From Thalassovita autumnalis (GTDB lineage: Bacteria > Pseudomonadota > Alphaproteobacteria > Rhodobacterales > Rhodobacteraceae): 64,000 nt of DNA. The position numbers and the translations under genes are program-made. Below the pieces are notes generated by a model that saw only the letters and a list, made by a program, of their open reading frames with translations, was not told the DNA's origin and ran no database searches. The stretch covers positions 124,001 to 188,000 of the forward strand of contig NZ_CYSB01000030.1 of the NCBI RefSeq assembly GCF_001458255.1, read 5' to 3'. Positions 53,470 through 63,056 of the stretch are shown here, piece after piece. The stretch's first letter is position 1; each line of letters opens with the position of its first letter.

Positions 53470-54630
53470 TCAGTTCCCCAATCGATGCCCCAGTTTTTCC
53501 AACATGGACAGGCAGTGCTGAAGCTGGTCCAACGCCAGGTATTCATCTGCCTTATGCGCCTGCTCGATGGAGCCGGGGCCGCATACAATCACATCTGTTC
53601 CCAATGCTTGGAAGATACCCGCCTCAGTGCCAAACGCAACCAGATCTGCGCCATTGGCCCCTGTCAGCTCGGCGACGATCCGCTTCGCTTCATTGTCATC
53701 CGTGGGGGTTAGTCCGGCCACTTCGGCGATCACCTCCAGATCAATTCGGGCGTCTGGATGTACGGCGCGCATCGCGGGCTGCAGGGTGTCATCGCAATAG
53801 CGTTGCAGTTCTGATTTCACAAAATCCGCGTCGCTGGTCTGCACCGGGCGCATTTCCCAATCGATGCGGGCGGTGGAGGGGATCACGTTATTGGCCACTC
53901 CACCGTTCAGCGCGCCGACATTGATGGTGGTCCAGGGTGGGTCAAATCGGCTGGTTTCTGGCGCCATCGCGCGCAGCCGATCCTTCAGCTCCAGGATTTT
54001 GGCCACATAGCGGCTGGCGTATTCCACTGCGTTGACGCCCAGATCTGGCAGGGAACCATGGCCGGCAAGCCCATGAAAATGGGTGCTGTATTCGTAGCAG
54101 CCTTTGTGCCCTTCAATGATCCGCATTTCTGTTGGCTCACCGATGATGGCGATGCCGGGGGTGAGGCCGCGGTCCGCCAGAACCTTTCCCAGATGCTGCG
54201 CCCCAAAACAGCCGATTTCCTCATCATAGGTGAAGGCAAAATGCACCGGCCTGTCGGCCACCTGCCGCGCAAACAGCGGGGCCATGGCCAAAGTGGCGGC
54301 GATGAAACCCTTCATATCGCAGGTGCCGCGCCCGTAAAGCCGGCCGTCCCGTTCGACCATTTCGAACGGATCGGTCTGCCATTGCTGATCGCTGACCGGC
54401 ACAACGTCGGAATGACCTGACAGCAGGATGCCACCGTCCCGTTCCGGCCCCAATGTGGCAAAGAGGTTGGCCTTGGTCCCACAGGGGGACGGGATATGGT
54501 CAATCTTGGCGCCGACCTCTTCCAACAGACCGGCCGCAAAGGCGATCAGATCAAGGTTCCCGTCCGCCGAAACCGAAGGGAAGGCGATCAGATCGGCCAG
54601 TATCTCCTTGGTGCGCGCCAGCGTTGTCAT
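53470..54630 (-). CDS. M20 family deacetylase, ArgE-like
   Basis: A 386-residue zinc deacetylase of the acetylornithine deacetylase/succinyl-diaminopimelate desuccinylase family. LLSGHSDVVPV (metal His and Asp), GRGTCDMKG (bridging Asp), TYDEEIGCFGA (Glu pair), IIGEPTEM and the terminal HKADEYL are all present. Its position after the ectoine hydrolase suggests that it deacetylates N-acetyl-diaminobutyrate, a job done by DoeB elsewhere. It overlaps both the hydrolase gene (4 bases) and nearly the regulator gene. Confidence 0.88.
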   Translation of the reverse strand: MTTLARTKEILADLIAFPSVSADGNLDLIAFAAGLLEEVGAKIDHIPSPCGTKANLFATLGPERDGGILLSGHSDVVPVSDQQWQTDPFEMVERDGRLYGRGTCDMKGFIAATLAMAPLFARQVADRPVHFAFTYDEEIGCFGAQHLGKVLADRGLTPGIAIIGEPTEMRIIEGHKGCYEYSTHFHGLAGHGSLPDLGVNAVEYASRYVAKILELKDRLRAMAPETSRFDPPWTTINVGALNGGVANNVIPSTARIDWEMRPVQTSDADFVKSELQRYCDDTLQPAMRAVHPDARIDLEVIAEVAGLTPTDDNEAKRIVAELTGANGADLVAFGTEAGIFQALGTDVIVCGPGSIEQAHKADEYLALDQLQHCLSMLEKLGHRLGN

Positions 54631-55811
54631 GGTTTGACAAACAGTTTGCGGTCAACAGAACACAGCGGTTCCGCAGCGCCGTCTTCGGTGATCAGAATGG
54701 TCTCGGTTGTCTCCAGCCCCCAGCTGTCCATCCAGAGTGCTGGCATGAAGTGGAAGGTCATCCCCGGTTCCAGAACAGTAGTGTCTTCGGTCCGGATGGA
54801 GGCCGTGCGCTCACCCCAATCGGGCGGGTAGCTGAGGCCGATCGGATATCCCATCCGGCCCGAGCGTTCGATCCCATGTTTCGCCAATACATCCATAAAG
54901 GCATTGGCGATATCGCAGGTGCGGTTGCCGGTCTTGGCGGCCTCCAACCCGGCGGCAATGCCTTCAAGCTGCGCTGCCTCTGCCGCCAGCATCTCAGCCG
55001 GTGGGCTGCCAAGAAAGATCGTACGGCTCAGCGGGGCGTGATAGCGGCGATAACAGCCCGAAAGCTCAAAGAAGGTGGCCTCCCCCGATTTCATCGGCGC
55101 CCCGTTCCAGGTCAGGTGGGCGGCGGTGGCATCCAGACCCGAGGGCGTCAGGGGCACGATGGCGGGGTAATCGCCCCAGATGTCGTCCACCCCTTTGATG
55201 CCGGCATGGTAAATCTCAGCCACCAGATCGTTTTTGCGCAAGCCCGGTTCGGCCCGTTCCAGTGCGGTATGGATGACCTTATCGGTGATCCGCGCCGCCT
55301 TTCGGATGAAGCTGATCTCCTCACCGGATTTCACCAGACGCTGCCAGTTCACCAAGGCGGTGGCGTCACAGAAGGTTGCGCCAGGCAGTTCCTCGACCAG
55401 AACCGCATGAGCTTTGGCCGAGTAATAGTAATTCTCCATCTCGACGCCGATGCGTTTGCCCTCAGCGCCGAGAGCCTTGATATGACCGGCCAGATCCTGC
55501 ATCGGATGGCGTTCGGTGGATTGCACATATTCATCGCCGTAGCCGTGCACATGGCTTGGTGCCATCCAGCAGGTGCGATTGGCGCCCACGCTGTCCATAT
55601 AGCGGCCCCACCAGATCGGATCGCCTTCTAGCCCCAGCAACACGCCCTGATGCACGTAGAAAGACCAGCCATCATAGCCCGTCAGCCAAGCTTGGTTGGA
55701 GGGATCGGTGACAAAGATCAGATCCAGACCTGCCGCAACCATCGCGGCGCGGGTCTTGGCAATGCGTCGGTCATATTCGGTGCGGCTGAAAGGCAGATCC
55801 TTGGGTGTCAT
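54627..55811 (-). CDS. doeA: Ectoine hydrolase
   Basis: A 394-residue M24 (creatinase-type) protein. WLTGYDGWSFYVHQGVLLG, PIWWGRYMDSVGANRT, YYSAKAHAVLVEELPG, GYPIGLSYPPDWGERT and the ending FVKP follow DoeA/EutD, which opens the ectoine ring to N-acetyl-diaminobutyrate. ATG 55811 agrees with the DoeA N terminus; an in-frame upstream extension of up to 38 residues has no support. It starts the minus-strand half of the cluster. Confidence 0.9.
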   Translation of the reverse strand: MTPKDLPFSRTEYDRRIAKTRAAMVAAGLDLIFVTDPSNQAWLTGYDGWSFYVHQGVLLGLEGDPIWWGRYMDSVGANRTCWMAPSHVHGYGDEYVQSTERHPMQDLAGHIKALGAEGKRIGVEMENYYYSAKAHAVLVEELPGATFCDATALVNWQRLVKSGEEISFIRKAARITDKVIHTALERAEPGLRKNDLVAEIYHAGIKGVDDIWGDYPAIVPLTPSGLDATAAHLTWNGAPMKSGEATFFELSGCYRRYHAPLSRTIFLGSPPAEMLAAEAAQLEGIAAGLEAAKTGNRTCDIANAFMDVLAKHGIERSGRMGYPIGLSYPPDWGERTASIRTEDTTVLEPGMTFHFMPALWMDSWGLETTETILITEDGAAEPLCSVDRKLFVKP

Positions 55812-55996
55812 GCAGGGCTCGCTTGTTGTGTACATATTGGGTGGTGCTGCCGAGTGAAAATCAGATATTTCGAGATTCGGCGTCGATTTGCTGCTGATAA
55901 TCGGTTGGTGTGGAGCTTGCGTCAATCATCTTGTATACAAGTGGCGGTGCGGTGCCGAAAAACCACCGGCGCCCGCAGGCCAATTTGGACCCGAAA
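55812..55996. promoter_or_regulatory. Divergent control region of the ectoine cluster
   Basis: The 185-bp gap between doeA and the AsnC gene holds the perfect palindrome CTTGTATACAAG (55930-55941) and a related TTGTGTACATA (55826-55836) nearer doeA. Such TTGTnTACAA sites are bound by many GntR/FCD regulators, and a GntR gene is in the doeA transcript. Confidence 0.6.
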
Positions 55997-56488
55997 ATGC
56001 AGCTAGATGACCGAGATATCGCAATTTTGCAGGTGCTCACCCAAGAAGGGCGCATCACAAAAACCGCTCTAGCGGATCGAATCGGCCTGTCGCCCACGCC
56101 CTGCTGGGACCGCCTGAAGAAACTGGAACAGGCCGGCCTGATCGAAGGCTACGGCGCCCGCATCAATCTCAAGAAGCTGGGCCGCCATGTGACCATTTTT
56201 GTGGTGGCGGAATTGCAGGATCATACCGCTGCAAGTTTCCGCAGCTTTGAGGCAGCGCTGCAGCGCTATGCCGAGGTTACCGGCGCCTGGGCGCTGGGGG
56301 GCGGGTTTGACTATCTGTTTCAGGTCGTGGCCCCGGACATCGACGCCTATCAGCGGCTGATGGATACCATGTTGGAGGCGCGGATCGGTCTGGCGCGCTA
56401 TTTCACCTATGTGGTCACCAAACCAGTAAAGGGGCAGGGGCTGCCGCCGCTGGAACTGCTGCTTTCCTCTGCGCGAGGCGGGGCATGA
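55997..56488 (+). CDS. doeX: AsnC/Lrp-type regulator of ectoine catabolism
   Basis: A 163-residue Lrp-type protein with winged helix (DDRDIAILQVLTQEGRITK, SPTPCWDRLKKLEQAGLIEG) and RAM domain (GAWALGGGFDYLFQV). The SPTPCWDR turn is typical of the DoeX/AsnC regulators found beside ectoine genes, whose ligand is the ectoine breakdown product diaminobutyrate or its acetyl form. ATG 55997 was chosen over an upstream frame without ribosome site. Confidence 0.88.
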   Translation: MQLDDRDIAILQVLTQEGRITKTALADRIGLSPTPCWDRLKKLEQAGLIEGYGARINLKKLGRHVTIFVVAELQDHTAASFRSFEAALQRYAEVTGAWALGGGFDYLFQVVAPDIDAYQRLMDTMLEARIGLARYFTYVVTKPVKGQGLPPLELLLSSARGGA

Positions 56489-56576
56489 CGGCATATTTTC
56501 TGCCAAAGCCAGCAACTTCGGTCCAATCCTCTGCCCATCCCGCGCCAGATTTGCCGCCAGAAATGGAGGCAGGGCA

Positions 56577-58052
56577 ATGGACCACAAGGATCTGATCACC
56601 GCTGCGGGTATCACGGATAAAACCCTGATGCGCAGCTTTTCTTACATCAACGGCAAATGGTGCGCCGCCTCTGATGGCGCGACGTTTCCGGTGACTGACC
56701 CGGCGGATGGCGCGGTTGTGGGTGAGGTTGCCAGCCAATCGGCAGTCGAGGCCGCGGGCGCCGTAGATGCGGCGCAAGCGGCTTTTGCGGCGTGGTCACA
56801 ACTGCTGCCGCAAGACCGTGCGGCGATTCTGCGTCGCTGGGGCGCGCTGCAGGTGGAACATCGCGAAGACCTCGCCCGTCTTATGGTGATCGAACAGGGC
56901 AAACCCCTGTCCGAAGCCCGGGGCGAGATCGACTATGGCGCAGGTTTTGTGGAGTTCTATGCCGAAGAGGCCAAACGCCCCAACATCGAAGGTGTGACCA
57001 GCCACCTGCCCGATGCCGAGGTCGAGCTATGGCGCGAACCGGTCGGCGTTGCCGCGCTGATCACCCCGTGGAACTTCCCCTCGGCCATGTTGACCCGCAA
57101 AGCCGCCGCTGCACTGGCGGCGGGCTGCACCGTGGTTTGCCATCCTTGCGCGGAAACCCCGTTCAGCGCGCTGGCTTTGGCCGAACTGGCGGAACGGGCG
57201 GGCATTCCCGCCGGTGTGTTCAACGTGGTGACAGGCGATGCGCCCACCGTCGTGAAACCCTGGACCGAAGACACCCGTGTTCGCGCCCTGTCGTTCACTG
57301 GCTCCACGGAAGTGGGCAAATTGCTCTACCGCCAATCCTCGGAAACGGTGAAGACACTGGTGATGGAACTGGGCGGCCATGCGCCGGTTATTGTCTTTGA
57401 CGACGCCGATCTGGACCGCGCCGTTGCCGAAACCATCAAGGCCAAATTTGCAACCACCGGTCAGGATTGCCTGGGCGCAAACCGTATCTATGTGGATCGC
57501 GCGATCTATTCTGATTTCTGCGCTAAGTTCACCGAAGCCACCAAGGCGCTGACCCTCGCGCCGGGGATGGAGGACGCTGACCTCGGCCCGTTGATGAACG
57601 AAAAGGCGGTGGTCAAGCAGGAAGAACATGTCGCCGATGCCTTGGCCAAAGGCGCGCGCCTGACCTGTGGCGGCAAACGCGACCCGCTGGGGCCGCTATT
57701 CTATCAGGCAACCGTTCTGGTGGATGTGCCTGAGGATGCCCTGATCCTGCGCGAAGAAACCTTTGGTCCCGTGGCGGCGATCCTGCCCTTTGACAACGAA
57801 GAAGAGGTCATCGCCAAGGCCAATGACACCGAATACGGCCTTGTTGCCTATGTCCACAGTCAGGATCCCCGCCGCATCTACCGCGCCTCGCGCGCGCTGC
57901 AGTTTGGCATGGTGGCAGTCAACCGGACTAAGGTCACCGGTGCGCCGATCCCCTTTGGTGGCACCAAACAATCTGGTCTTGGCCGGGAAGGCGCCCGTCA
58001 GGGCATGGAGGCCTTTACCGAGATCAAATACGTCTGCCGCGACTGGGGATAA
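56577..58052 (+). CDS. NAD(P)-dependent semialdehyde dehydrogenase
   Basis: A 491-residue aldehyde dehydrogenase of the succinate-semialdehyde (GabD/Ssd) group. LITPWNFPSAMLTRK, FTGSTEVGKLL, Glu264 in VMELGGHAPVIV and the catalytic Cys298 in TTGQDCLGANRIY are present. In ectoine clusters the equivalent gene (ssd/doeC) oxidises aspartate semialdehyde to aspartate. It starts at ATG 56577, 88 bases after the regulator gene. Confidence 0.92.
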   Translation: MDHKDLITAAGITDKTLMRSFSYINGKWCAASDGATFPVTDPADGAVVGEVASQSAVEAAGAVDAAQAAFAAWSQLLPQDRAAILRRWGALQVEHREDLARLMVIEQGKPLSEARGEIDYGAGFVEFYAEEAKRPNIEGVTSHLPDAEVELWREPVGVAALITPWNFPSAMLTRKAAAALAAGCTVVCHPCAETPFSALALAELAERAGIPAGVFNVVTGDAPTVVKPWTEDTRVRALSFTGSTEVGKLLYRQSSETVKTLVMELGGHAPVIVFDDADLDRAVAETIKAKFATTGQDCLGANRIYVDRAIYSDFCAKFTEATKALTLAPGMEDADLGPLMNEKAVVKQEEHVADALAKGARLTCGGKRDPLGPLFYQATVLVDVPEDALILREETFGPVAAILPFDNEEEVIAKANDTEYGLVAYVHSQDPRRIYRASRALQFGMVAVNRTKVTGAPIPFGGTKQSGLGREGARQGMEAFTEIKYVCRDWG

Positions 58053-58148
58053 CCCCGCGTTGGCCAATGAAACATGGGGGCAACGTGCCCGCCGAAACGA
58101 TGAAACAAGAGCCGGCCACCCAACAGGCTGGCGCAGAAAGGACCCGAG

Positions 58149-59522
58149 ATGTTGAAAAACGATCAGCTGGCGGAATGGGACCGCGATAACTTCTTCCACC
58201 CTTCGACCGCGCTGGGGGCATTCGCCCGGGGCGAGTTGGACAACCGCGTGGTGAAAACCGCATCGGGCGTGTTCATTGAGGACCGTGAAGGCAACAAACT
58301 GCTGGATGCTTTTGCGGGCCTCTACTGCGTGAATGTCGGCTACGGCCGTCAGGACATCGCCGAAGCTATTGCCGATCAAGCGCGTGAGCTGGCTTACTAC
58401 CACTCCTATGTGGGGCACGGCACTGAGGCTTCGATCACCCTGTCGAAGATGATCCTCGACCGTGCGCCGGACAATATGTCGAAGGTGTACTTTGGTCTGG
58501 GTGGTTCTGACGCGAATGAGACCAACGTCAAGCTGATCTGGTATTACAACAACATCCTGGACCGTCCTGAGAAGAAGAAGATCATCTCGCGCTGGCGCGG
58601 GTATCACGGGTCCGGTCTGGTCACAGGGTCGCTGACGGGGCTGGAGCTGTTTCATAAGAAGTTTGACCTGCCTGTTGAACAGGTGATCCACACTGAGGCG
58701 CCGTATTACTTCCGCCGCGATGATCTGGACATGTCCGAAGAACAGTTCGTCGCCCATTGTGCGTCCGAACTGGAGGCCGTGATCGAACGCGAAGGCGCAG
58801 ACACCATCGCTGCCTTCATTGGCGAGCCGGTTCTGGGCACTGGCGGCATTGTGCCACCGCCCGCTGGCTATTGGCCGGCCATTCAGGCTGTGCTGAAGAA
58901 ACACGATATCCTGCTGATTGCCGATGAGGTGGTCACGGGGTTTGGCCGTTTGGGCAGCATGTTCGGCTCCGAACATTACGGGATTGAGCCTGACATCATC
59001 ACCATCGCCAAAGGCCTGACCTCGGCCTATGCGCCGCTGTCGGGATCCATCGTTAGCGATAAGGTCTGGGCCGTGCTGGAAAAAGGTACCGATGAAAACG
59101 GCCCGATCGGCCACGGCTGGACTTATTCGGCGCATCCGATTGGTGCGGCGGCGGGCGTTGCCAACCTTAAACTGCTGGATGAGCTGAACCTTGTCAGCAA
59201 TGCGGGCGAGGTTGGGGCCTACCTGAATAAATCCATGGCTGAGGCACTGGGCGAACACGCCAACGTGGGTGACATTCGCGGTGAAGGCATGCTCTGCGCC
59301 GTGGAGTTTGTGAAGGATCGCGACAGCCGCAGCTTCTTTGACGCGGCAGATAAGATCGGCCCGCAGATCGCCGCCAAGCTGCTGGAGCAGGATAAGGTCA
59401 TCGCTCGCGCCATGCCGCAGGGGGACATCCTAGGCTTTGCACCGCCGTTCTGCCTGACCAAGGAAGAAGCTGACACCGTGGTTGCGGCCACGGCCCGCGC
59501 GGTGAAGGCTGTGCTGGGGTAA
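58149..59522 (+). CDS. Class III aminotransferase
   Basis: A 457-residue PLP aminotransferase of the omega-amino acid group. [16 protein letters not shown], the PLP block [20 protein letters not shown] and PLP Lys288 in [15 protein letters not shown] are present. In ectoine clusters the equivalent gene (atf/doeD) transaminates diaminobutyrate to aspartate semialdehyde, feeding the dehydrogenase encoded next to it. It is 96 bases after ssd and is followed by a terminator. Confidence 0.9.
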   Translation: MLKNDQLAEWDRDNFFHPSTALGAFARGELDNRVVKTASGVFIEDREGNKLLDAFAGLYCVNVGYGRQDIAEAIADQARELAYYHSYVGHGTEASITLSKMILDRAPDNMSKVYFGLGGSDANETNVKLIWYYNNILDRPEKKKIISRWRGYHGSGLVTGSLTGLELFHKKFDLPVEQVIHTEAPYYFRRDDLDMSEEQFVAHCASELEAVIEREGADTIAAFIGEPVLGTGGIVPPPAGYWPAIQAVLKKHDILLIADEVVTGFGRLGSMFGSEHYGIEPDIITIAKGLTSAYAPLSGSIVSDKVWAVLEKGTDENGPIGHGWTYSAHPIGAAAGVANLKLLDELNLVSNAGEVGAYLNKSMAEALGEHANVGDIRGEGMLCAVEFVKDRDSRSFFDAADKIGPQIAAKLLEQDKVIARAMPQGDILGFAPPFCLTKEEADTVVAATARAVKAVLG

Positions 59523-59571
59523 GCGTCTTGCCTTGCCAAACCATGCCTTAACAGGCATTGGCAGGCCAACC

Positions 59572-59604
59572 GGGGCATCCTGCGGGGTGCCCCTCGTCGT
59601 TTTT
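59572..59604 (+). terminator. Terminator after the aminotransferase gene
   Basis: GGGGCATCC pairs imperfectly with GGGGTGCCCC around a short loop, followed after CTCGTCG by TTTTT. A second hairpin (ATGCCT/AGGCAT, 59543-59558) lies before it. Confidence 0.65.
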
Positions 59605-59616
59605 GGAGGACGTTGA

Positions 59617-60129
59617 ATGAGCTGTGCAATTTGCGGAGCCACCGAACAGTTGGAAACCATCACCGTTGCGCCACGCGAAGATGAGGTGCAGCTTTGCGCC
59701 ACCTGCCGCGATGGCCTGACATCTGACCTGCAGGATGTTCCACACTGGCGCTGTCTAAATGACGCGATCTGGTCAACGGAGCCTGCGGTGCAGGTGCTGG
59801 CCTGGCGGTTTTTGAACCGTTTGCCGGCCGCCTGGGCGCGGGACCTTCTGGATATCGCCTATCTGGAGCCTGAGGTGCTGGCCTGGGCTGAGGCCGGGCT
59901 GGAGCAGGTGCCTGACGTTATCCATCGTGACAGCAACGGCGCGGTTTTGGCGGCTGGCGATACGGTGGTGCTGATCAAGGACCTGCCGGTGAAAGGCGCA
60001 GGCTTTACCGCCAAACGCGGCACCGCCGTGCGCAACATTTCATTGGTGCCCGACAATGAGACACATATCGAAGGCCGGGTTGAGGGGCAGCGGATTGTGA
60101 TCCTCACCCAGTTTGTAAAGAAAGGCTGA
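59617..60129 (+). CDS. PhnA-like zinc-ribbon protein
   Basis: A 170-residue protein with an N-terminal zinc ribbon (SCAICGATE, QLCATCRDGL) and a C-terminal PhnA domain (DSNGAVLAAGDTVVLIKDL, VEGQRIVILTQFVKKG). Despite the name, PhnA-family proteins have no proven part in phosphonate breakdown. ATG 59617 follows GGAGG. Its 3' end overlaps the convergent hydrolase gene by 26 bases. Confidence 0.88.
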   Translation: MSCAICGATEQLETITVAPREDEVQLCATCRDGLTSDLQDVPHWRCLNDAIWSTEPAVQVLAWRFLNRLPAAWARDLLDIAYLEPEVLAWAEAGLEQVPDVIHRDSNGAVLAAGDTVVLIKDLPVKGAGFTAKRGTAVRNISLVPDNETHIEGRVEGQRIVILTQFVKKG

Positions 60130-60886
60130 ACAGCGGCGCTGATAGGGTCTCACAGGCGGTTTGCAGCGTGCTGTAATGCCCGCCGCCATGTACCCGCTGA
60201 ATTTCCGCTTCATGTGGCAGGGTGCTGCGCAGCGCTTCGGCCATGACGATAGGGGCCCAGGTGTCACGATCGCCATGCCACAGGGTGACCGGTGCTTTCA
60301 CCTCCGCCAAAACGCCGGTCCAGTCGCTGACATAGTGGCGCAGCAGCGCTTTGTAGGCATTGGGATAGTCGTGATAGGCGGCACGCAGCGCGGCCAACAA
60401 AAGCCGCCGGGCGTCGGGCTGTGCGGCCCAGTCTTTTTCAGCCACGCCGGCTTTGGCAAACAGTTGGCGCAGCAGAAATTCCGGGGTGTAGCGGAGCATT
60501 GAGCCTTGCGCTTTGGTTAGCAGGCCCAGACCGGGGCCCTGTTTTTGGGCCAGTTTGAACACGGGTGCACCGGCCATTTGGCGCAGAAAGTCGCCCAGCT
60601 GTAACGGCGCGGCGGCGGAAATCAGGGTGATCTGACCAACCTTTTCAGGCTGCGCGGCTGCGATGTGCAGCGCCACCATGGCGCCAATGGAAAACCCGAT
60701 CAGATGCACCGGTGCGTCAGCCGTGGCAAATCGATCGAACTGTGCGATCCAGGTTTCCGGCCCGGTGATGTCACCTGCATCTAGCAAATTTGGGGCGTGG
60801 ATCTTTTCCGGATCTGGCCAAAGCGCCTTGGCATCCGTCGGGCTACCGGGAATGCCGTGACAAAAGTAATAGGGGGCGTGGGGCAT
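60104..60886 (-). CDS. Alpha/beta hydrolase
   Basis: A 260-residue alpha/beta hydrolase. YFCHGIPGSPTD is the oxyanion segment, IGFSIGAMVALHIAA the nucleophile elbow, WHGDRDTWAP the acid segment and GGGHYSTLQ the His. The substrate is unknown. It converges with and overlaps the PhnA-like gene. Confidence 0.86.
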   Translation of the reverse strand: MPHAPYYFCHGIPGSPTDAKALWPDPEKIHAPNLLDAGDITGPETWIAQFDRFATADAPVHLIGFSIGAMVALHIAAAQPEKVGQITLISAAAPLQLGDFLRQMAGAPVFKLAQKQGPGLGLLTKAQGSMLRYTPEFLLRQLFAKAGVAEKDWAAQPDARRLLLAALRAAYHDYPNAYKALLRHYVSDWTGVLAEVKAPVTLWHGDRDTWAPIVMAEALRSTLPHEAEIQRVHGGGHYSTLQTACETLSAPLFSLSLQTG

Positions 60887-61047
60887 GGAGTGGTCAGAAA
60901 CTTATTCGGTTGATTAATTCTCGACCATGCCACACCGATGATTGCAAAAACCAATGGTTTTAAGGTGCATTGCTGATGCGACATAACATCAGGGCGGTGC
61001 GGTCGGTTAAACCTACCCGCGCTTGCGGGCTGAGCTGACCTCAAAGA

Positions 61048-61074
61048 AAAAGCCCGCCAATTTGGCGGGCTTCT
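61048..61074 (-). terminator. Rho-independent terminator of metG
   Basis: AGCCCGCCAA pairs with TTGGCGGGCT; reading the minus strand a run TTTTTC follows. On the plus strand only TTCTT follows, so it mainly serves metG. Confidence 0.88.
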
Positions 61075-61098
61075 TAGATGTTAATGGGCAACTTGCGT

Positions 61099-62811
61099 TT
61101 AGTCGCGGGTGCCTGAAAACTTTTCCTGCCACTCTTCGCGCTGTTCATCGGTGATCTTGGCGAAGAGCACATCGGGAACGGTGAAGGCATGACCGGCGGG
61201 CAGGGCATTCAGCGCCTCAGCCACGTCACCGGGCCAGCTGTCATCCGTGGTGCCCATGGCCTCCAGCATTTTGGCGGCGGTGAAAGGGATGAAGGGGGCC
61301 GACAGAACCGCATAGAGGCGGATCAGGTTCAGACCCAGACGCACCTGCGCTGCGGCCTGTTCGGGATCGGTTTTGAAGGTCGACCAAGGGGCCGCGGCCT
61401 GCAGGTATTCGTTACCCGCAACCCAAATCGCCCGCAGTTCCTGCGCAGCTTTGCGGACCTCTTTGTCTTCCATGAAGCCTTCATAGGCGCGCACCTTGGT
61501 GGTCAGGTCGGCGATCAGCGCCTGTTCCTGTTCGCCAAACGCGCCACCTTCCGGCACGGCCTCGGAGAATTTGGAGCGGCAGAACTTGGTGATACGGCTG
61601 ACAAAGTTGCCCAGTACGTCTGCCAGATCCTTGTTCACCGACTGCTGGAAGTTTTCCCAGGTGAACTCACTGTCCGAACTTTCCGGCGCGTGGCTCAGGA
61701 GCCACCAGCGCCAGTAATCGGCGGGCAGAATCTCAAGCGCCTGATCCTGGAACACGCCGCGCCCACGCGAGGTGGAGAATTGGCCGCCATCATAGTTCAG
61801 GTAGTTGAAGGATTTGATGTAATCCACCAGCTTCCACGGCTCACCCGATCCAAGGATGGTCGAGGGGAACGACAGCGTGTGGAAAGGCACGTTATCCTTA
61901 CCCATGAACTGGGTGTAGGTCACATCCTCCGCACCTTTGTCGGTGCGCCACCAGCGTTCCCAGTCGCTGCCTTTGCCAGCCGCGACCCATTCCTGCGCAC
62001 AGGCGATATATTCGATTGGCGCGTCGAACCAGACGTAGAAGACCTTGCCGTCCATGCCGTCCCAATCCTGATCGCCGCGCTTGACCGGCACGCCCCAGTC
62101 CAGATCCCGGGTGATGCCGCGGTCCTGCAGACCGTCACCATCATTCAGCCATTTCTTGGCGATGGAGGTGGTCAGCACCGGCCAGTCACCTTTGCTGTCG
62201 ATCCAGTCGTTCAGCTGGTCCTTCATCTGGCTCTGGCACAGATAGAGGTGTTTGGTCGCGCGCATTTCCAGATCGGTGGAGCCGGAAATGGTCGAATAGG
62301 GGTTGATCAGATCTACAGGATCCAGCTGCTTGGTGCAGTTGTCACACTGGTCACCCCGGGCGCTGTCAAAGCCGCAGTTGGGGCAGGTGCCCTCAATATA
62401 GCGGTCCGGCAGGTAGCGGCCGTCAGCGTTGGAATACATCTGATTTTCAGAAACTTCGCGGATCAGACCTTTGTCTGCTAGAACGCCTGCGAAATGCTGG
62501 GTCAGCTGTTTGTTTTCCTCGGATGAGGAGCGGCCAAAGTGATCAAAGCTAAGGCCGAAACCTGCCGCAATCTCAGCCTGTTTTTCGTGCAGCTCTGCGC
62601 AGTAACCCGCCACGTCCTGGCCCGCTTTGGCAGCGGCCAGTTCGGCGGGGGTGCCGTGTTCGTCGGTGGCGCAGATGAACATCACCTCATGGCCCCGGCC
62701 ACGCTGATAGCGTGCAAAGAGGTCCGCAGGCAGCTGCGAGCCCACGAGGTTACCGAGGTGTTTGATCCCATTGATATAGGGAAGTGCCGAGGTGATCAGA
62801 TGCCGTGCCAT
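61099..62811 (-). CDS. metG: Methionyl-tRNA synthetase
   Basis: Charges tRNA-Met. The 570-residue protein opens with [17 protein letters not shown] (HIGH box as HLGN) and has a zinc knuckle of four Cys ([17 protein letters not shown]). The second signature is [10 protein letters not shown] in place of KMSKS, as in the class with this zinc pattern. The C-terminal tRNA-binding dimer domain of the E. coli enzyme is absent. ATG 62811 begins the family N terminus; an open frame upstream (to 62964) is not likely coding. Confidence 0.96.
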   Translation of the reverse strand: MARHLITSALPYINGIKHLGNLVGSQLPADLFARYQRGRGHEVMFICATDEHGTPAELAAAKAGQDVAGYCAELHEKQAEIAAGFGLSFDHFGRSSSEENKQLTQHFAGVLADKGLIREVSENQMYSNADGRYLPDRYIEGTCPNCGFDSARGDQCDNCTKQLDPVDLINPYSTISGSTDLEMRATKHLYLCQSQMKDQLNDWIDSKGDWPVLTTSIAKKWLNDGDGLQDRGITRDLDWGVPVKRGDQDWDGMDGKVFYVWFDAPIEYIACAQEWVAAGKGSDWERWWRTDKGAEDVTYTQFMGKDNVPFHTLSFPSTILGSGEPWKLVDYIKSFNYLNYDGGQFSTSRGRGVFQDQALEILPADYWRWWLLSHAPESSDSEFTWENFQQSVNKDLADVLGNFVSRITKFCRSKFSEAVPEGGAFGEQEQALIADLTTKVRAYEGFMEDKEVRKAAQELRAIWVAGNEYLQAAAPWSTFKTDPEQAAAQVRLGLNLIRLYAVLSAPFIPFTAAKMLEAMGTTDDSWPGDVAEALNALPAGHAFTVPDVLFAKITDEQREEWQEKFSGTRD

Positions 62812-63056
62812 AAACCCAAGTCCTGATATACGTGTTGAGACCCCCTTTAGCGCAAGGGCGCGACCTGTGCCACCGCTAGATGCTGATTTGCCTGTTGCGC
62901 GATGGGAGGGGGGCTTCGCACCGATCAATCTGAAACGTGAGCGCGTGTAGGTTGGCGCTAACATTTTTCGTCTTTCTCACCGGCTGGGGCTGGTTTGTTG
63001 CAGATGCCGCAGTATGTTCGCCTATAGCGTGGGTATTTAAGACGAGGGAACGCGTC

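Noticed and set aside
59617-60129. Phosphonate degradation gene
   Set aside because: PhnA-family similarity does not imply phosphonate breakdown, and no phn genes are adjacent.
60947-60961. AAAACCAATGGTTTT as an operator upstream of the alpha/beta hydrolase gene
   Set aside because: It is near-symmetric but short and AT-rich at the ends, with no regulator nearby; too weak to call.
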